A stretch of 64,000 bases of DNA from Verrucomicrobiota bacterium (lineage in GTDB: Bacteria > Verrucomicrobiota > Verrucomicrobiia > Opitutales > Opitutaceae). The first letter of the stretch is position 1. Each line of letters begins with the position of its first letter. The notes beneath the pieces are model-generated. The model searched no databases and had not been told where the DNA came from. It saw nothing but the letters and a program-made list of their open reading frames with translations. The position numbers and the translations under genes are program-made. The stretch spans positions 168,190 to 232,189 of the forward strand of contig VHCJ01000002.1 in NCBI GenBank assembly GCA_016871755.1, in the 5' to 3' direction. Shown here in pieces: positions 1 to 8,945 of the stretch.

Positions 1-765
1 CTCGATCTCGATCGCGACCTCGTCACCGGGACGCAGCCAGCGGGGCGACGGCTTCGCCGCCATGCCCACCCCGTGGGGCGTGCCCGTCAGGATCACCGTG
101 CCGGGAAGGAGCGTCGTGCTGCCGCTGAGAAATTCGATCAGCGTCGGCACGTCGAAGATCATGTCCGAAGTCGTCCAGTCCTGCACCGTCTCGCCGTTCA
201 GGTGGGTGGCGATCTTGAGCAGGTTGGGACCAGGCACTTCGTCGAGCGTGACCAGCCGCGGTCCGAGCGGGCAGAAGGTGTCGAAGAACTTGCCGCGGCA
301 CCACTGACCACCGCCGCGCTTGATCTGCCAGTCGCGCGCCGAGACGTCGTTTGCACAGGTCAGGCCGAGCACGTAGTCCAGCGCCTGCGCCCGCTTCACG
401 TTCCGGCAGGCACGGCCGATGACCACCGCCAGCTCACATTCGTAGTCGACCTCGTGACTCGCGAGATGCGTGGGCAGGAGGATCGGATCGCCGGGATTCT
501 GCACCGTGTTCAGGCCCTTCGCAAAGAGCACCGGGAACTCCGGCACCTTCATGCCCGACTCCTGCGCGTGGTGCCGGTAGTTCAGCCCGACGCCAAGGAT
601 CTGCGTGGGAACGATCGGAGCGAGTTGTCTGGCCACTGTCACCTTCTCGTCGGTGACGCGGTGCGCGCCGAGGACGTCGCCCTCGATGCGCAGGATCGTG
701 CCGTCGCGCAGCTCGGAGCCGTAGGAGACCCGGCCGGACGTATCTTGATAGCGGATGATTTTCAT
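1..765 (-). CDS. Fumarylacetoacetate hydrolase (FAH) family protein, 3' end cut by window edge
   Basis: At least 255 residues are visible, starting at the ATG MKIIRYQDTSGRVSYG; the C-terminus runs off the window. The family hydrolyses, decarboxylates or hydrates 2-keto or fumaryl-acyl acids using a divalent metal. Family signatures are present: LGVGLNYRHHAQESG, the metal-binding acidic stretch HEVDYECELAVVIGRA, and GLTCANDVSARDWQ, followed by the ILTGTPHGVG segment that closes the fold. It is the last visible gene of the leftward operon, 21 bp after the RidA gene, so it probably acts late in the same pathway. Sequence alone does not separate fumarylpyruvate hydrolase, ureidoglycolate lyase-like and oxopentenoate hydratase-like members. 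Confidence 0.9.
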   Translation of the reverse strand, partial: MKIIRYQDTSGRVSYGSELRDGTILRIEGDVLGAHRVTDEKVTVARQLAPIVPTQILGVGLNYRHHAQESGMKVPEFPVLFAKGLNTVQNPGDPILLPTHLASHEVDYECELAVVIGRACRNVKRAQALDYVLGLTCANDVSARDWQIKRGGGQWCRGKFFDTFCPLGPRLVTLDEVPGPNLLKIATHLNGETVQDWTTSDMIFDVPTLIEFLSGSTTLLPGTVILTGTPHGVGMAAKPSPRWLRPGDEVAIEIE

Positions 766-786
766 GGGGAGTGGTGAAGGAGGGCC

Positions 787-1176
787 TCAGGACGGCCGGG
801 CCACCGCGACGCACTCGATCTCGTAGTGCAACTCCGGACCGAGGCAGTTCGTGATCGTCGTGCGCGTCGGGAACGGCGCCGAGAAGTATTCGCGGTAAAG
901 CTCGTTGTAGCGCGCGAGATTCGCGGCGTCACGCACGTAGTTTCGCGTCTGGATGACGTGTCGCAGGTCGCTGCCCGCCGTCTCCAGCACCTTGCGCAGG
1001 TTCTCCACCGAGCGACGGAACTCGCCCTCGAAGGTGTCCGGGATGATCCGTCCGCCGCCGTCCACGGACGCCTGTCCGGAGACGAAGATGAGGTCGCCCA
1101 CCCGCACCGCGGGGCTGAACGGGAGGTGCGAGACGGGAGTGTCCTTGGTCAGGGGATACGAAACGGATGGGCTCAT
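787..1176 (-). CDS. RidA (YjgF/YER057c/UK114) family protein
   Basis: The 129-residue product has the normal RidA length. The core VRVGDLIFVSGQASVDGGG and the conserved IQTRNYVRD and CLGPELHYEIECVAVA segments near the C-terminus match the family. RidA proteins hydrolyse reactive enamine/imine intermediates formed by PLP enzymes; some members are 2-aminomuconate deaminases. The start codon overlaps the stop of the M81 peptidase gene by 4 bp (ATGA), which suggests translational coupling. With a PLP aminotransferase and a D-threonine-aldolase-like enzyme encoded nearby, detoxifying imines of this pathway is a reasonable role; that is inference from context. Confidence 0.92.
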   Translation of the reverse strand: MSPSVSYPLTKDTPVSHLPFSPAVRVGDLIFVSGQASVDGGGRIIPDTFEGEFRRSVENLRKVLETAGSDLRHVIQTRNYVRDAANLARYNELYREYFSAPFPTRTTITNCLGPELHYEIECVAVARPS

Positions 1177-2684
1177 GCAAACGGGAAGTCAGGTCGGGAG
1201 ATCGGGTCGAGCGGGTACACCGGGCGCTGCAGTTGGCGCCACGGGAGCGAGGCAAGGTTGCCGGTGCAGGGGCCCGCCGTGTCGACGTAGTAGGAGGCAC
1301 GCGCGACGGTGTCGTACGCGCGTTTGTGCGCCACGGCCGCCTTGACGCCGATGACGAGGAAGTCGCGGGGCTCGAGGCCCTGGCTGCGCAGCTGGCCAAG
1401 GTCGAAGGGAGCGGTCTTGCGGGTCGTCAGCAGGATCGTCACGCCGCCGGAGCGGATGACGGCTGAAGGTCCCATCTCGATGCGCACGCCGTTCATCGAG
1501 GCGAGGTGGCTCTGCTTGTCCTCGAGGAGGAAAACGCCGTCGCTGCGCGAGACAAACGTCGCCTCCAGGCGGACCGGACCCGGATCGAGCCGGGACCCGC
1601 GTCCCCCGACGTCGAGGGTGCGGACGTCCCCGGGCGCGGCGTCGGCGAGGGCGAAGACGGAGACGGGGTCGTTGATCACGACCAGCGACCGCCCGATTCC
1701 ATGCCGGAGCAGCGCGCGCAGCACGTCGGTGCAGTCACCCGGCGCGCCACCGCCGATGTTGTCGGCAGGCTCGACGAGCAGGACGGGACCCTCGTTCGGG
1801 GGCGAGGCCCGGAGGCGGGCCACGACCTCGTCGACTCCCGGGTAGGAAATCGTGCCCTGCTCGCGCAGGTCCCAGGCCAGCTGGGCGCCGGCGCGCAGCC
1901 GCTCGCGGGCCTCGTCGACCGGCGCGGTCGTCACCGCGCTGAGCGAGCAGCCGGTATCCGGCGTGTCCGCAAACGAGTACCCCGCGGCGATGTTGCAGGC
2001 CCAGATCTCGCCCGGGCCCGCCTCGAGTTCGAGGGCGAAGCGCTCCAGCGCACACATCGGGTCGGCATGCGTGCCCGTGCCCGTCGGCGCCCAGAGGATC
2101 GGCGGCCGGCACCAGACCATGCGCGGCACGCGGCCCTCGCGCAGGCAGCGGGCGAGCAGGCGGGCGCCCCGGACGGCGGCGGCGCGGGCGTCGGTGTGGG
2201 GATTCTCCCGATACATGACGAGGCCATTGGCCAGCGTGCACATCCGGGGGCTGATGTTACCGTGAAGGTCGAGGACGCCGAAGATCGGAACCTGCCCGCC
2301 GGGCAGGGCGCGGATGCGGGCGAGGAGTTCGCCCTCCACGTCGCGCTGACTCTCGGTCGCCATGGCGCCGTGCAGGACGAGGTAGATCGCGTCGACCCCG
2401 GCGGCCAGGGCCGGCGCCGCGACCGCCGCGAACTCGCGCCAGTAGCGCTCAAACATCGCATCGGTGACGGTGCCGCTGGGCGTCGCGCGGGCGTCGATCG
2501 TCGGGATGACGTGCCAGCCCTCCGCATCGGCGACCTCCAGGAAACCGTCCGTCGGGGAGGCATCACCCCGCTTGGCGAGGATCGCGTCGCCCTCGGCGAC
2601 CGTGAACGCCTCCCACGGCGTTACTTCGTCGAGGAACGTGTGCGTCTCGTGAAAGAGGCCGCCGAAAAGGATGCGGGGAGGCAT
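1173..2684 (-). CDS. M81 family metallopeptidase (MlrC-like)
   Basis: The 503-residue protein matches the microcystinase C/M81 family in length and layout. The N-terminus RILFGGLFHETHTF is typical, and likely metal ligands lie in GVLDLHGNIS and MYRENPHTDAR. The C-terminal MlrC domain carries LLVEPADNIGGGAPGD and ends with the ILLTTRK and FLVIGVKAAVAHKRAYD segments. Characterised MlrC is a zinc enzyme that cleaves the linear peptide from microcystin and releases a beta-amino acid; most family members have unknown substrates. The gene has one of the few clear Shine-Dalgarno sequences in the window. It lies between the aminotransferase and RidA in one operon, so a small amide or peptide carrying a non-standard amino acid is a plausible substrate. 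Confidence 0.93.
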   Translation of the reverse strand: MPPRILFGGLFHETHTFLDEVTPWEAFTVAEGDAILAKRGDASPTDGFLEVADAEGWHVIPTIDARATPSGTVTDAMFERYWREFAAVAAPALAAGVDAIYLVLHGAMATESQRDVEGELLARIRALPGGQVPIFGVLDLHGNISPRMCTLANGLVMYRENPHTDARAAAVRGARLLARCLREGRVPRMVWCRPPILWAPTGTGTHADPMCALERFALELEAGPGEIWACNIAAGYSFADTPDTGCSLSAVTTAPVDEARERLRAGAQLAWDLREQGTISYPGVDEVVARLRASPPNEGPVLLVEPADNIGGGAPGDCTDVLRALLRHGIGRSLVVINDPVSVFALADAAPGDVRTLDVGGRGSRLDPGPVRLEATFVSRSDGVFLLEDKQSHLASMNGVRIEMGPSAVIRSGGVTILLTTRKTAPFDLGQLRSQGLEPRDFLVIGVKAAVAHKRAYDTVARASYYVDTAGPCTGNLASLPWRQLQRPVYPLDPISRPDFPFA

Positions 2685-2692
2685 GGCGCGAT

Positions 2693-2698
2693 CCTCCT
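2693..2698 (-). promoter_or_regulatory. Shine-Dalgarno of the M81 peptidase gene
   Basis: On the minus strand AGGAGG lies 8 bases before the ATG at 2684 and begins on the last position of the upstream aminotransferase stop region (TGAGGAGG). The overlap of stop codon and ribosome binding site supports re-initiation after the aminotransferase. It stands out because many other starts in the window lack such a motif. Confidence 0.6.
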
Positions 2699-4041
2699 CA
2701 GGCCGGGGCCGTCCATGTGGCGGCGTGGCGGGCGAAGGCGGCGGCGGCGCGGGAGAGCGCCTCGTCGACGTCCGCCGCCGTGTGCGTGAGGGAGATCGAC
2801 CAGAGCCCGCGCTCGATCGCGCTCACGCCCTGTTCGAGCAGGCAGCGGCGCAGGTGCGCCCAGCGCGGGGCGTCGTGCCGGCGCACGTAGTCGCGGTAGC
2901 TCAGGACGCGGCCCTCGGCGGCCCCGGGCCTGAGCATGACGGTGTGGAAAATGAGTCCCGGACCCTGCGGCCGCAGCGGGACGCCATGGGCGCGGCCGAG
3001 GGCCTCGAGGCCCGCCATGAGACGCCGGCCCAGCGCGATGACGCCGGCCGGGTGGCGGTCGCCCTGCGCCTGCACCTGATCGAGGCACCAGCGGCTCGCG
3101 GCGAGGCAGAGCGGGTTGCCGTTCAGGGTGCCGGCGTGGACCACCTCGCCGGAGAGGATCTTGGCCATCGCGGCGCGGGTGCCCGCAAGCGCGGCGAACG
3201 GCGTGCCGCCGCCGATCGCCTTGCCGAGGACCGTGAGGTCCGGCTTGTAGCCGTAGAACCCCTGCGCACAGGACGCGCCGAAGCGGAAGCCGGTGATCGT
3301 CTCGTCCGAGATCATCAGCATGCCGTCCCGGTCGCAGAGTTCGCGGATCGTCGCCATCAATCCGGGCACCGGCTCGATGCAGCAGGTGTTGCACCCCGCG
3401 GGCTCGAAGACGATGGCGGCGATCTTGCCCCGGAATTCGTCGACGCGGCGGCGCAGGTGATCCGGGTCGTTCCAGCGGGCCACGACGAATTGATCCAGGA
3501 CCTCCGGCACCACGCCCTTGCTCGGGTGCGTGCGGACGGGGTTCTCGTCGTCACCCCAGCGGTCCGCCGGGTTGGCGAAGCCGACGAGTCCCTCGTCCAT
3601 CCAGCCGTGATAGTGACCCTCGAAGCGCAGGATGAGCGGCCGCCCGGTGGTGGCGCGGGCGAGGCGGAAGGCGGCGCCGACCACCTCGGTGGCCGAATTG
3701 TTGAAGCGGATCAGCTCGGCCGACGGGATCATTGCCTGCACGCGCTCGGCGACGGCGAGTTCGAGTTCCGACTGGCCCGCCCAGTGCGTGCCGAGCCGGG
3801 CCTGGGCGGCGATGGCGTCGGCCATGCCTTCCGGCGCATGACCGAAGAGCAGCGCGCCCTGACCCAGCTTGAAGTCGATGAACTCGTTTCCGTCCACATC
3901 CCAGATGCGCGGCCCCCGCCCGTGCGTGAAGTAGAGGGGCACCGGCGCCTCCATCTTGCGGATACCGCTGTTGACGCCGGCGGCGATGCTGCGCTGGGCG
4001 CGATCGAAGAGGGCCTGGGATTTGGCAAACGTGTAGGGCAT
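2698..4041 (-). CDS. Class III aminotransferase, glutamate-1-semialdehyde aminomutase-like
   Basis: The start MPYTFAKSQALFDRA gives 447 residues; an earlier in-frame start would run into the IclR gene. The fold-type I PLP enzyme shows YFTHGRGPRIWDVDGNEF near the N-terminus, LIRFNNSATEVVGAAFRLAR, the EGHYHGWMDE segment, DETITGFRFG with the cofactor Asp, and the Schiff-base Lys in TVLGKAIGGG near residue 273. Hundreds of close families use amino-ketone or beta-amino acid substrates, so the name does not imply haem synthesis; no other haem gene is adjacent. It is the first enzyme gene after iclR. The C-terminal half of the fusion at 10195-12531 belongs to the same family, so the locus contains two such enzymes. 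Confidence 0.92.
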   Translation of the reverse strand: MPYTFAKSQALFDRAQRSIAAGVNSGIRKMEAPVPLYFTHGRGPRIWDVDGNEFIDFKLGQGALLFGHAPEGMADAIAAQARLGTHWAGQSELELAVAERVQAMIPSAELIRFNNSATEVVGAAFRLARATTGRPLILRFEGHYHGWMDEGLVGFANPADRWGDDENPVRTHPSKGVVPEVLDQFVVARWNDPDHLRRRVDEFRGKIAAIVFEPAGCNTCCIEPVPGLMATIRELCDRDGMLMISDETITGFRFGASCAQGFYGYKPDLTVLGKAIGGGTPFAALAGTRAAMAKILSGEVVHAGTLNGNPLCLAASRWCLDQVQAQGDRHPAGVIALGRRLMAGLEALGRAHGVPLRPQGPGLIFHTVMLRPGAAEGRVLSYRDYVRRHDAPRWAHLRRCLLEQGVSAIERGLWSISLTHTAADVDEALSRAAAAFARHAATWTAPA

Positions 4042-4078
4042 GGGAGAAAAACGGGGGTAAGGAAGGAAGGGGCGGAAA

Positions 4079-4816
4079 TCAGGCCTCGGCGGCCACGCGT
4101 TCCGGCGGGCGGCGAAGTGCGGCGATGATGGCCGCGCGGCGGGCGGCGGGGAAGCGGCTGACCGGCACGGAGACGCTGACGGCGGCGAGGGGTTCCTGCA
4201 GCGGCGCGAGTGAGACCGCCGCGCAGGCCACGCCGGCATTGGTTTCCTCCTCCTCCAGCGCGAAACCCCGCGCGCGCGTCAACTCCAGTTCGCGTCGCAG
4301 CCGGTCCCGCAGCGCCGCGCGGCTCCGCGCCGGCGCGCCCGCGCTCACCTTCGCGACCAGCCGCGCCTGCGCCTCGGCCGGCATTCCGGCCACGATCGCC
4401 CGACCGAGCGCCGTCGTGTGAAACGGATCTCGCGCCCCCGGCTTCACGATCCAGCGCAGCGCATGCGTCGTCTCCAGCACCCACGCATAGCGCACGTAGA
4501 TCCCCTCGAGCACGCCGAGGTTCACCGTCTCGTCGAACTCCGCGTGCAGCCCCCGCATGAGCGACCCCGCCTTCTCGCGCAGGAGTTCGTCCCGACCCCG
4601 CCCGCCGAGCGACTGCAGCCGCTCCGAGAGCGAGTACGCCCCGCCGCGGTCCGCCTGCACCACGTAGCCCAGGTCGCGCAGGCTGCGCAGGATCCGGTAC
4701 ACCGTCGGCTTCGGCAGGCGGCTCTCACGCGACAGGTCCGCCAGCGTCGCGGCCCGGCCCAGCCGGGCGAGGACCTCCAGCAGCGAGAACGTCTTGTCGA
4801 GGACCGCGATGCTCAT
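4079..4816 (-). CDS. IclR family transcriptional regulator
   Basis: With the start MSIAVLDKTFSLLEV the protein has 245 residues; an in-frame ATG 21 bp upstream is possible but would place the start inside the palindromic region. Residues 1-65 form the winged helix-turn-helix (LARLGRAATLADLSRESRLPKPTVYRILRSL). The rest is the effector domain, with FDETVNLGVLEG, the DPFHTTALGRAIVAG signature and a degenerate AGVACAAVSLAPLQ near the end. IclR proteins bind short palindromes and respond to small metabolites. Its position between divergent operons, with a GAAAC-N-GTTTC palindrome in the 62 bp spacer, suggests it controls both and itself. It is probably co-transcribed with the downstream aminotransferase (37 bp gap). 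Confidence 0.93.
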   Translation of the reverse strand: MSIAVLDKTFSLLEVLARLGRAATLADLSRESRLPKPTVYRILRSLRDLGYVVQADRGGAYSLSERLQSLGGRGRDELLREKAGSLMRGLHAEFDETVNLGVLEGIYVRYAWVLETTHALRWIVKPGARDPFHTTALGRAIVAGMPAEAQARLVAKVSAGAPARSRAALRDRLRRELELTRARGFALEEEETNAGVACAAVSLAPLQEPLAAVSVSVPVSRFPAARRAAIIAALRRPPERVAAEA

Positions 4817-4832
4817 GGGATTTCGCTTGCGA

Positions 4833-4862
4833 CGCATATCACGATGCGAAACGCTCGTTTCG
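4833..4862. promoter_or_regulatory. Candidate IclR operator between divergent operons
   Basis: Two inverted repeats overlap in the intergenic spacer. The first is CGCAT-N6-ATGCG at 4833-4848. The second is CGAAAC-GCTC-GTTTCG at 4847-4862, a perfect 6 bp arm palindrome. Known IclR-family sites such as the KdgR box have the form GAAAC-N-GTTTC, so the second repeat is the better candidate. It lies 17 bp before the rightward ATG at 4879 and 30 bp before the iclR start at 4816, where binding could affect both promoters. Confidence 0.5.
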
Positions 4863-4878
4863 TCAAACAGAATTGGCC

Positions 4879-5847
4879 ATGTTGATCGATTGCCACAATC
4901 ACCTCGGCGTTGACCTGTTCTTCTACCTCAACGGCTACCATCCGTACTGCCAGGATCTCCCGGCGATGGTGACCGAGGGGAGGCACTGCGGGGTGGACCG
5001 CTGGGTGGTCTTCCCGATGATCGCCAACCTGACGTTCGACGTGGCGGCGATGCGCCGCACCGAGCTGCGGGGCGGGGGCTGCGAGGAGGTTCCCTACGCC
5101 TTCGAGAACGAGCGGATGCTGCGCGAGATCTACGAACTGTATCCGGACCTCGGCCGGCACGTCCTGCCGTTCGCAATCCTTGACCCGCTGCGCTCCCCGG
5201 CCCCGCAGATCGCGAAGCTCCGGGAGCTGCACCGTCGGTTCCCATTCCACGGGTTAAAGATCCAGCCGACGATGATCCGGAGCGACATCGGGTCGCTGCT
5301 CGAGGGCGGCCGGGGCTTCCTCGAACTGGCGGAGGAGCTCGATCTCCCCTTCCTCATCCACTCCAGCGTCGCCCCTGAGGATCCGTGGTCGCAGGCGACC
5401 GCCATCCTCCGCGTGGCGGAGGCCACGCCCCGGGTGCGGTTCTGCCTCGCCCACTCGTGCCGCTTCGACCGCGAGTGCCTCGACCGCGTGGCGGCGCTGC
5501 CGAATACGTGGTTCGACTGCTCCGCCCACCGGATCCACTGCGAGGGTGCCGTGAAGGGCTACGGCTTCGTCGCTCCGGCGACCCGGCGGTTCGACTCGGA
5601 CTACGCCGATCCGGCCCGGGTCCTGCGCGACCTCGCCGAGGCCTACCCGCGGAAACTGCTCTGGGGATCCGACACGCCGTTTCAGAGCTACGTCGCCCAC
5701 ATTGACGGCACGTTCGTCTCACTCCGTAGCACCTACGAGGCCGAGGTCGCCTGCGTGCGCGCGCTCCCCGCCGCGCTCCAGCAGGCGGCCGGCCACGACA
5801 ACCTCCTCGCCCTGCTCCGCCTCAAGGATGAATTCCTTCTCGCTTGA
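4879..5847 (+). CDS. Amidohydrolase 2 family metal-dependent hydrolase
   Basis: The ATG start gives [16 protein letters not shown] and 322 residues; a TTG two codons earlier is in frame but less likely. The TIM-barrel amidohydrolase-2 family (ACMSD, 2-pyrone-4,6-dicarboxylate lactonase and relatives) is indicated by the N-terminal HxH pair in DCHNHLG, a strand with HGLKIQP, LIHSS, the CLAHSCRFD histidine, and the late Asp in LLWGSDTPF. These family members hydrolyse or decarboxylate small acids with a single metal. It opens the rightward operon, facing iclR, and overlaps the next gene by 20 bp. The N-terminal domain of the fusion protein at 10195 belongs to the same superfamily. Confidence 0.88.
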   Translation: MLIDCHNHLGVDLFFYLNGYHPYCQDLPAMVTEGRHCGVDRWVVFPMIANLTFDVAAMRRTELRGGGCEEVPYAFENERMLREIYELYPDLGRHVLPFAILDPLRSPAPQIAKLRELHRRFPFHGLKIQPTMIRSDIGSLLEGGRGFLELAEELDLPFLIHSSVAPEDPWSQATAILRVAEATPRVRFCLAHSCRFDRECLDRVAALPNTWFDCSAHRIHCEGAVKGYGFVAPATRRFDSDYADPARVLRDLAEAYPRKLLWGSDTPFQSYVAHIDGTFVSLRSTYEAEVACVRALPAALQQAAGHDNLLALLRLKDEFLLA

Positions 5848-6577
5848 GGGCCGGTCCGCCCTCGTCACCGGCTCCTCCCAGGGCATCGGTCTCGCCATCG
5901 CCGCCGGCCTCCACGAGGCCGGGGCGCGCGTGACCCTGCACGGCAAGACGGGTCCGGCCCCCGCCGCGCCCGCCGGTGCTCCCTTCATCGAACTCGACCT
6001 GCTCGACGCCGACGGGCCCGCGCGCCTCGTGCGCGAGGCCTTCGCGCGCGACGACGGGCTGGACCTGCTGGTCGGCAACGCGGGTGGGTTCTTCGACGTT
6101 CCGTTCCTTGAGATGACCGCCGAGCGTTGGGAACGGACCTTCGCGCTGAATGTCCGCGCCAACTACTTCGTCGCCCAGGCCTTCGCCCGCGAACTGGTCG
6201 CCCGCGGCCGCCCCGGCGCAATCGTCGCGACCGCCTCGACGAACGGCTTCCAGCCCGAGGAGGATTCCTCGGCCTACGACACGTCCAAGGGCGCGATGGT
6301 GATGATGATCCGCACCCTCGCGCAGACGCTCGCCCCGCTCGGGATCCGGGTCAACGGCCTCGCCCCGGGCCTGATCAACACCCCGCTGAACGCCGGCCTC
6401 CTCACGGACGAGAAGCGCGACCACTACCGGAAGAAGATCGTGCAGGGCCGCATCGGGACCCCGGAGGATTGCGCCGGGGCGGTCGTGTTCCTCCTCTCCC
6501 CCGCGTCCCGCTACATCACCGGCCAGATCATCGTCGTCGACGGGGGCCTGACGCTCAGCCAGATCGGCCGTCTCTGA
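5828..6577 (+). CDS. Short-chain dehydrogenase/reductase (SDR)
   Basis: The start [15 protein letters not shown] gives 249 residues, the classical SDR length; the gene begins 20 bp inside the amidohydrolase gene. The Rossmann cofactor motif is [10 protein letters not shown], followed by the structural NAGG, the active-site Asn region NVRANYF, and the catalytic Ser-Tyr-Lys set in ATASTNG and YDTSKG. The C-terminal [13 protein letters not shown] is typical of the FabG-like branch. It will oxidise or reduce an alcohol/ketone with NAD(P)(H); the substrate cannot be named. The tight packing with its neighbours indicates it works in the same pathway. Confidence 0.93.
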   Translation: MNSFSLEGRSALVTGSSQGIGLAIAAGLHEAGARVTLHGKTGPAPAAPAGAPFIELDLLDADGPARLVREAFARDDGLDLLVGNAGGFFDVPFLEMTAERWERTFALNVRANYFVAQAFARELVARGRPGAIVATASTNGFQPEEDSSAYDTSKGAMVMMIRTLAQTLAPLGIRVNGLAPGLINTPLNAGLLTDEKRDHYRKKIVQGRIGTPEDCAGAVVFLLSPASRYITGQIIVVDGGLTLSQIGRL

Positions 6578-6579
6578 CC

Positions 6580-7662
6580 ATGCTGCCCGAACTGCCCACC
6601 CCCCTCGTGCTCGTGGACCGCCCGCGGCTCCGCGCCAACCTTCGCCGGATGCAGGCGGCGGCCGACGCCCACGGCGTCGAGGTCCGGCCGCACATCAAGA
6701 CGCACAAGTGCGTCGCCGTGGCCCGCGAGCAACTCGCGATCGGAGCCCGCGGTCTCACCTGCGCGAAGATCGGGGAGGCCGAGGCGATGCTGCCCTCCGG
6801 CGTCCGCGCCCTCTTCATCGCCCACTCGCTCGGCGATCCCCTCCACGCGCCGCGGCTCGCCGCGCTCGCGGAGCAGGTCGACGACCTGCGCGTCGGTCTG
6901 ACCAGCGAGGCGCACTTCGACGTCCTGGAGCGCCTCGCCCAGCGCACCGGGCGCACCCTGCGGGTCATGCTCGCCGCCGACACCGGTCTCGGCCGCGAAG
7001 GCGCGCGCGACGATGCCACCGCCGAGCGGATGGCCGCCCGCGCCGCCGCCAGCCGCCACCTTGAGCTGCGCGGCCTCTACACCCACGAGGGCTTCTTCTA
7101 CGGCGTGCGGCCGGCGGAACGTCCCGCCCGGCTCGCCGCCATGCTCGACCGGCTGGCGACCCTGCGCGACCGGATCGACCCGGCCCTCGCCCTGTGGCCC
7201 GGCTGCAGCGTTTCGGCCCGGCAGGCGGCCGAACTCTCCGCTGGCCGCGTGCAGGCGGTCCGGCCCGGCGCCTACCCCTTCGGCGACCTCTACCTCACCC
7301 ACGTCACGCAGTCGATGCAGCCGGAGGATCAGGCGGTGCACGTGCTCACGACGGTCGTCGACCGGCCGGAGCCCGGCCTTGCGCTGATCGACGCAGGCTC
7401 GAAGACCCTCTCCCCGGACCGGACGCCGGAGGGCGTGCACGCCCTGCCCGCCGACGGCCGCGGTTTCTCGGTCTTCCGACTCAACGAAGAGCACGGCTAC
7501 ATCCGTGGACCCGGGACCGACGACCTGCGCATCGGCGACCGCATCCTCCTCGCGCCCGCCCACGTCTGCCCGGTCTTCAACCTGACTGACACGGTGGTCG
7601 CACTGGAGGACGGTCGGCCCGTCGACTGCTGGCGCATCGAGGGACGCGGCAAAGTCCAGTAG
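6580..7662 (+). CDS. D-threonine aldolase / D-serine dehydratase-like PLP enzyme
   Basis: The 360-residue protein starts two bases after the SDR stop (TGACCATG). It is a fold-type III PLP enzyme of the DSD1/D-threonine aldolase group. The N-terminal alanine-racemase-like barrel begins PTPLVLVDRPRLRANLRRM, and the PLP lysine lies in RPHIKTHK near residue 40. The C-terminal beta domain ends with APAHVCPVFNL, in which His and Cys near residue 327 are the expected metal ligands. Such enzymes cleave or dehydrate D-3-hydroxy amino acids, usually with Zn or Mn. In this operon it suggests that the substrate contains or passes through a D-configured hydroxy-amino acid. Confidence 0.9.
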   Translation: MLPELPTPLVLVDRPRLRANLRRMQAAADAHGVEVRPHIKTHKCVAVAREQLAIGARGLTCAKIGEAEAMLPSGVRALFIAHSLGDPLHAPRLAALAEQVDDLRVGLTSEAHFDVLERLAQRTGRTLRVMLAADTGLGREGARDDATAERMAARAAASRHLELRGLYTHEGFFYGVRPAERPARLAAMLDRLATLRDRIDPALALWPGCSVSARQAAELSAGRVQAVRPGAYPFGDLYLTHVTQSMQPEDQAVHVLTTVVDRPEPGLALIDAGSKTLSPDRTPEGVHALPADGRGFSVFRLNEEHGYIRGPGTDDLRIGDRILLAPAHVCPVFNLTDTVVALEDGRPVDCWRIEGRGKVQ

Positions 7663-7709
7663 CCGCCGCCACGCTTCCTTCCCCCACGCCACCCCCAAAG
7701 TCCCCTTTC

Positions 7710-8945
7710 ATGTCCAACTCCCCTTCCCTCGCCTCCCGAGCCTGGCTCGTCGTGGGCATCCTCTGGGTCGTCGGTTGCCTGAACTACCTTGACCGAGTCA
7801 TGCTCACCACCATGCGGCAGTCGCTGACCGAGGCGATTCCCATGACCGACGCGCAGTTTGGCCTGCTGACCTCGGTCTTCCTCTGGACCTACGGTTTCCT
7901 GAGCCCGTTCGCGGGCTTCCTCGCCGACCGCTTCAACCGGTCGCGCGTCATCGTGATCAGCCTCTTTGCCTGGTCGGTGATCACGTGGATGACGGCGCAT
8001 GCGACCACCTTCAACCAACTCCTGCTCACCCCCGCGCTGATGGGAATCAGCGAAGCCTGCTACATCCCGGCGGCGCTTGCACTGATTGCGGATTACCACC
8101 GCGGATCCACGCGTTCACTGGCGATCGGCGTACACATGACCGGAATCATGGTCGGGTCGGGCATGGGAGGGCTCGGCGGCTGGATCGCCGAGCGTCACGG
8201 CTGGGCCCACGCCTTTGAGCTCTTCGGCGTGGTCGGCGTCGGCTTCACCGTCATCGCGCTCGTCTTTCTGCGGGACGCTCCGCGCGAGGCGCATGCGGCT
8301 CCGGACGGTACCCCAGCGGGCTCCGTCGGGCTCGGCGCCGCGCTCCGGAGCCTGTTGTCGCAACGCGCGTTCGGGTTCGCCCTCGCCTACTGGGGCCTGC
8401 TCGGGCTGGCCAGCTGGGCGGTGGTGGGCTGGATGCCGACCTACCTGACGGAGCACTTTCATCTCTCGCAGGGCGTGGGTGGCCTTTCCGCGACCGCCTA
8501 CTACCAAGCCGCCGCGCTCGTCGGGGTGCTCCTTGGCGGAGCGTGGGCCGACCGCTGGTCGCGCACCAACGTACTCGGTCGCGTCTATGTGCCCCTGATC
8601 GGCCTCCTCATCGCCGCCCCCGGCATCCTCATGGCCTCGACGATCAACTGGCTGCCCCTCGCGCTGGCCGGACTCGTCGTCTTCGGCCTCACGAAGTCGT
8701 TCAGCGATTCGAACATGATGCCCATCCTCTGCATGGTCTCCGATCCCAAGTACCGGGCCACCGGCTACGGGGTGCTGAACCTGTTCTCCTGCGTGGTCGG
8801 TGGGGTGACCATCTACGCCGGCGGCATGCTGCGTGATGCCCGCGTCGACGTCGGCCTCGTCTTTCAATTCGGGGCGGCGACCGTGCTCGTCTGCGCCGTC
8901 CTCCTCGCCGCGATTCGGAGCCACGCCCGCGCTTCCGCCCCATGA
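7710..8945 (+). CDS. MFS transporter, copy 1 of a tandem pair
   Basis: This 411-residue major facilitator has about 12 predicted membrane helices. Helix 1 is followed by CLNYLDRVMLTTMRQ, and the cytoplasmic loop 2-3 motif reads GFLADRFNRSR, typical of organic-acid (ACS-like) symporters. The C-terminal half begins near FGFALAYWGLLGLASW. It shares long stretches with the next gene (for example IPMTDAQFGLLT and GISEACY), so the two arose by tandem duplication. It probably imports the compound degraded by this operon. The start is preceded by a C-rich tract and no purine ribosome binding site. Confidence 0.93.
   Translation: MSNSPSLASRAWLVVGILWVVGCLNYLDRVMLTTMRQSLTEAIPMTDAQFGLLTSVFLWTYGFLSPFAGFLADRFNRSRVIVISLFAWSVITWMTAHATTFNQLLLTPALMGISEACYIPAALALIADYHRGSTRSLAIGVHMTGIMVGSGMGGLGGWIAERHGWAHAFELFGVVGVGFTVIALVFLRDAPREAHAAPDGTPAGSVGLGAALRSLLSQRAFGFALAYWGLLGLASWAVVGWMPTYLTEHFHLSQGVGGLSATAYYQAAALVGVLLGGAWADRWSRTNVLGRVYVPLIGLLIAAPGILMASTINWLPLALAGLVVFGLTKSFSDSNMMPILCMVSDPKYRATGYGVLNLFSCVVGGVTIYAGGMLRDARVDVGLVFQFGAATVLVCAVLLAAIRSHARASAP

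Noticed and set aside
2698..4041. Haem biosynthesis role (hemL) for the aminotransferase
   Set aside because: The glutamate-1-semialdehyde aminomutase similarity is at family level, and no other tetrapyrrole gene is in this operon; the context is catabolic.
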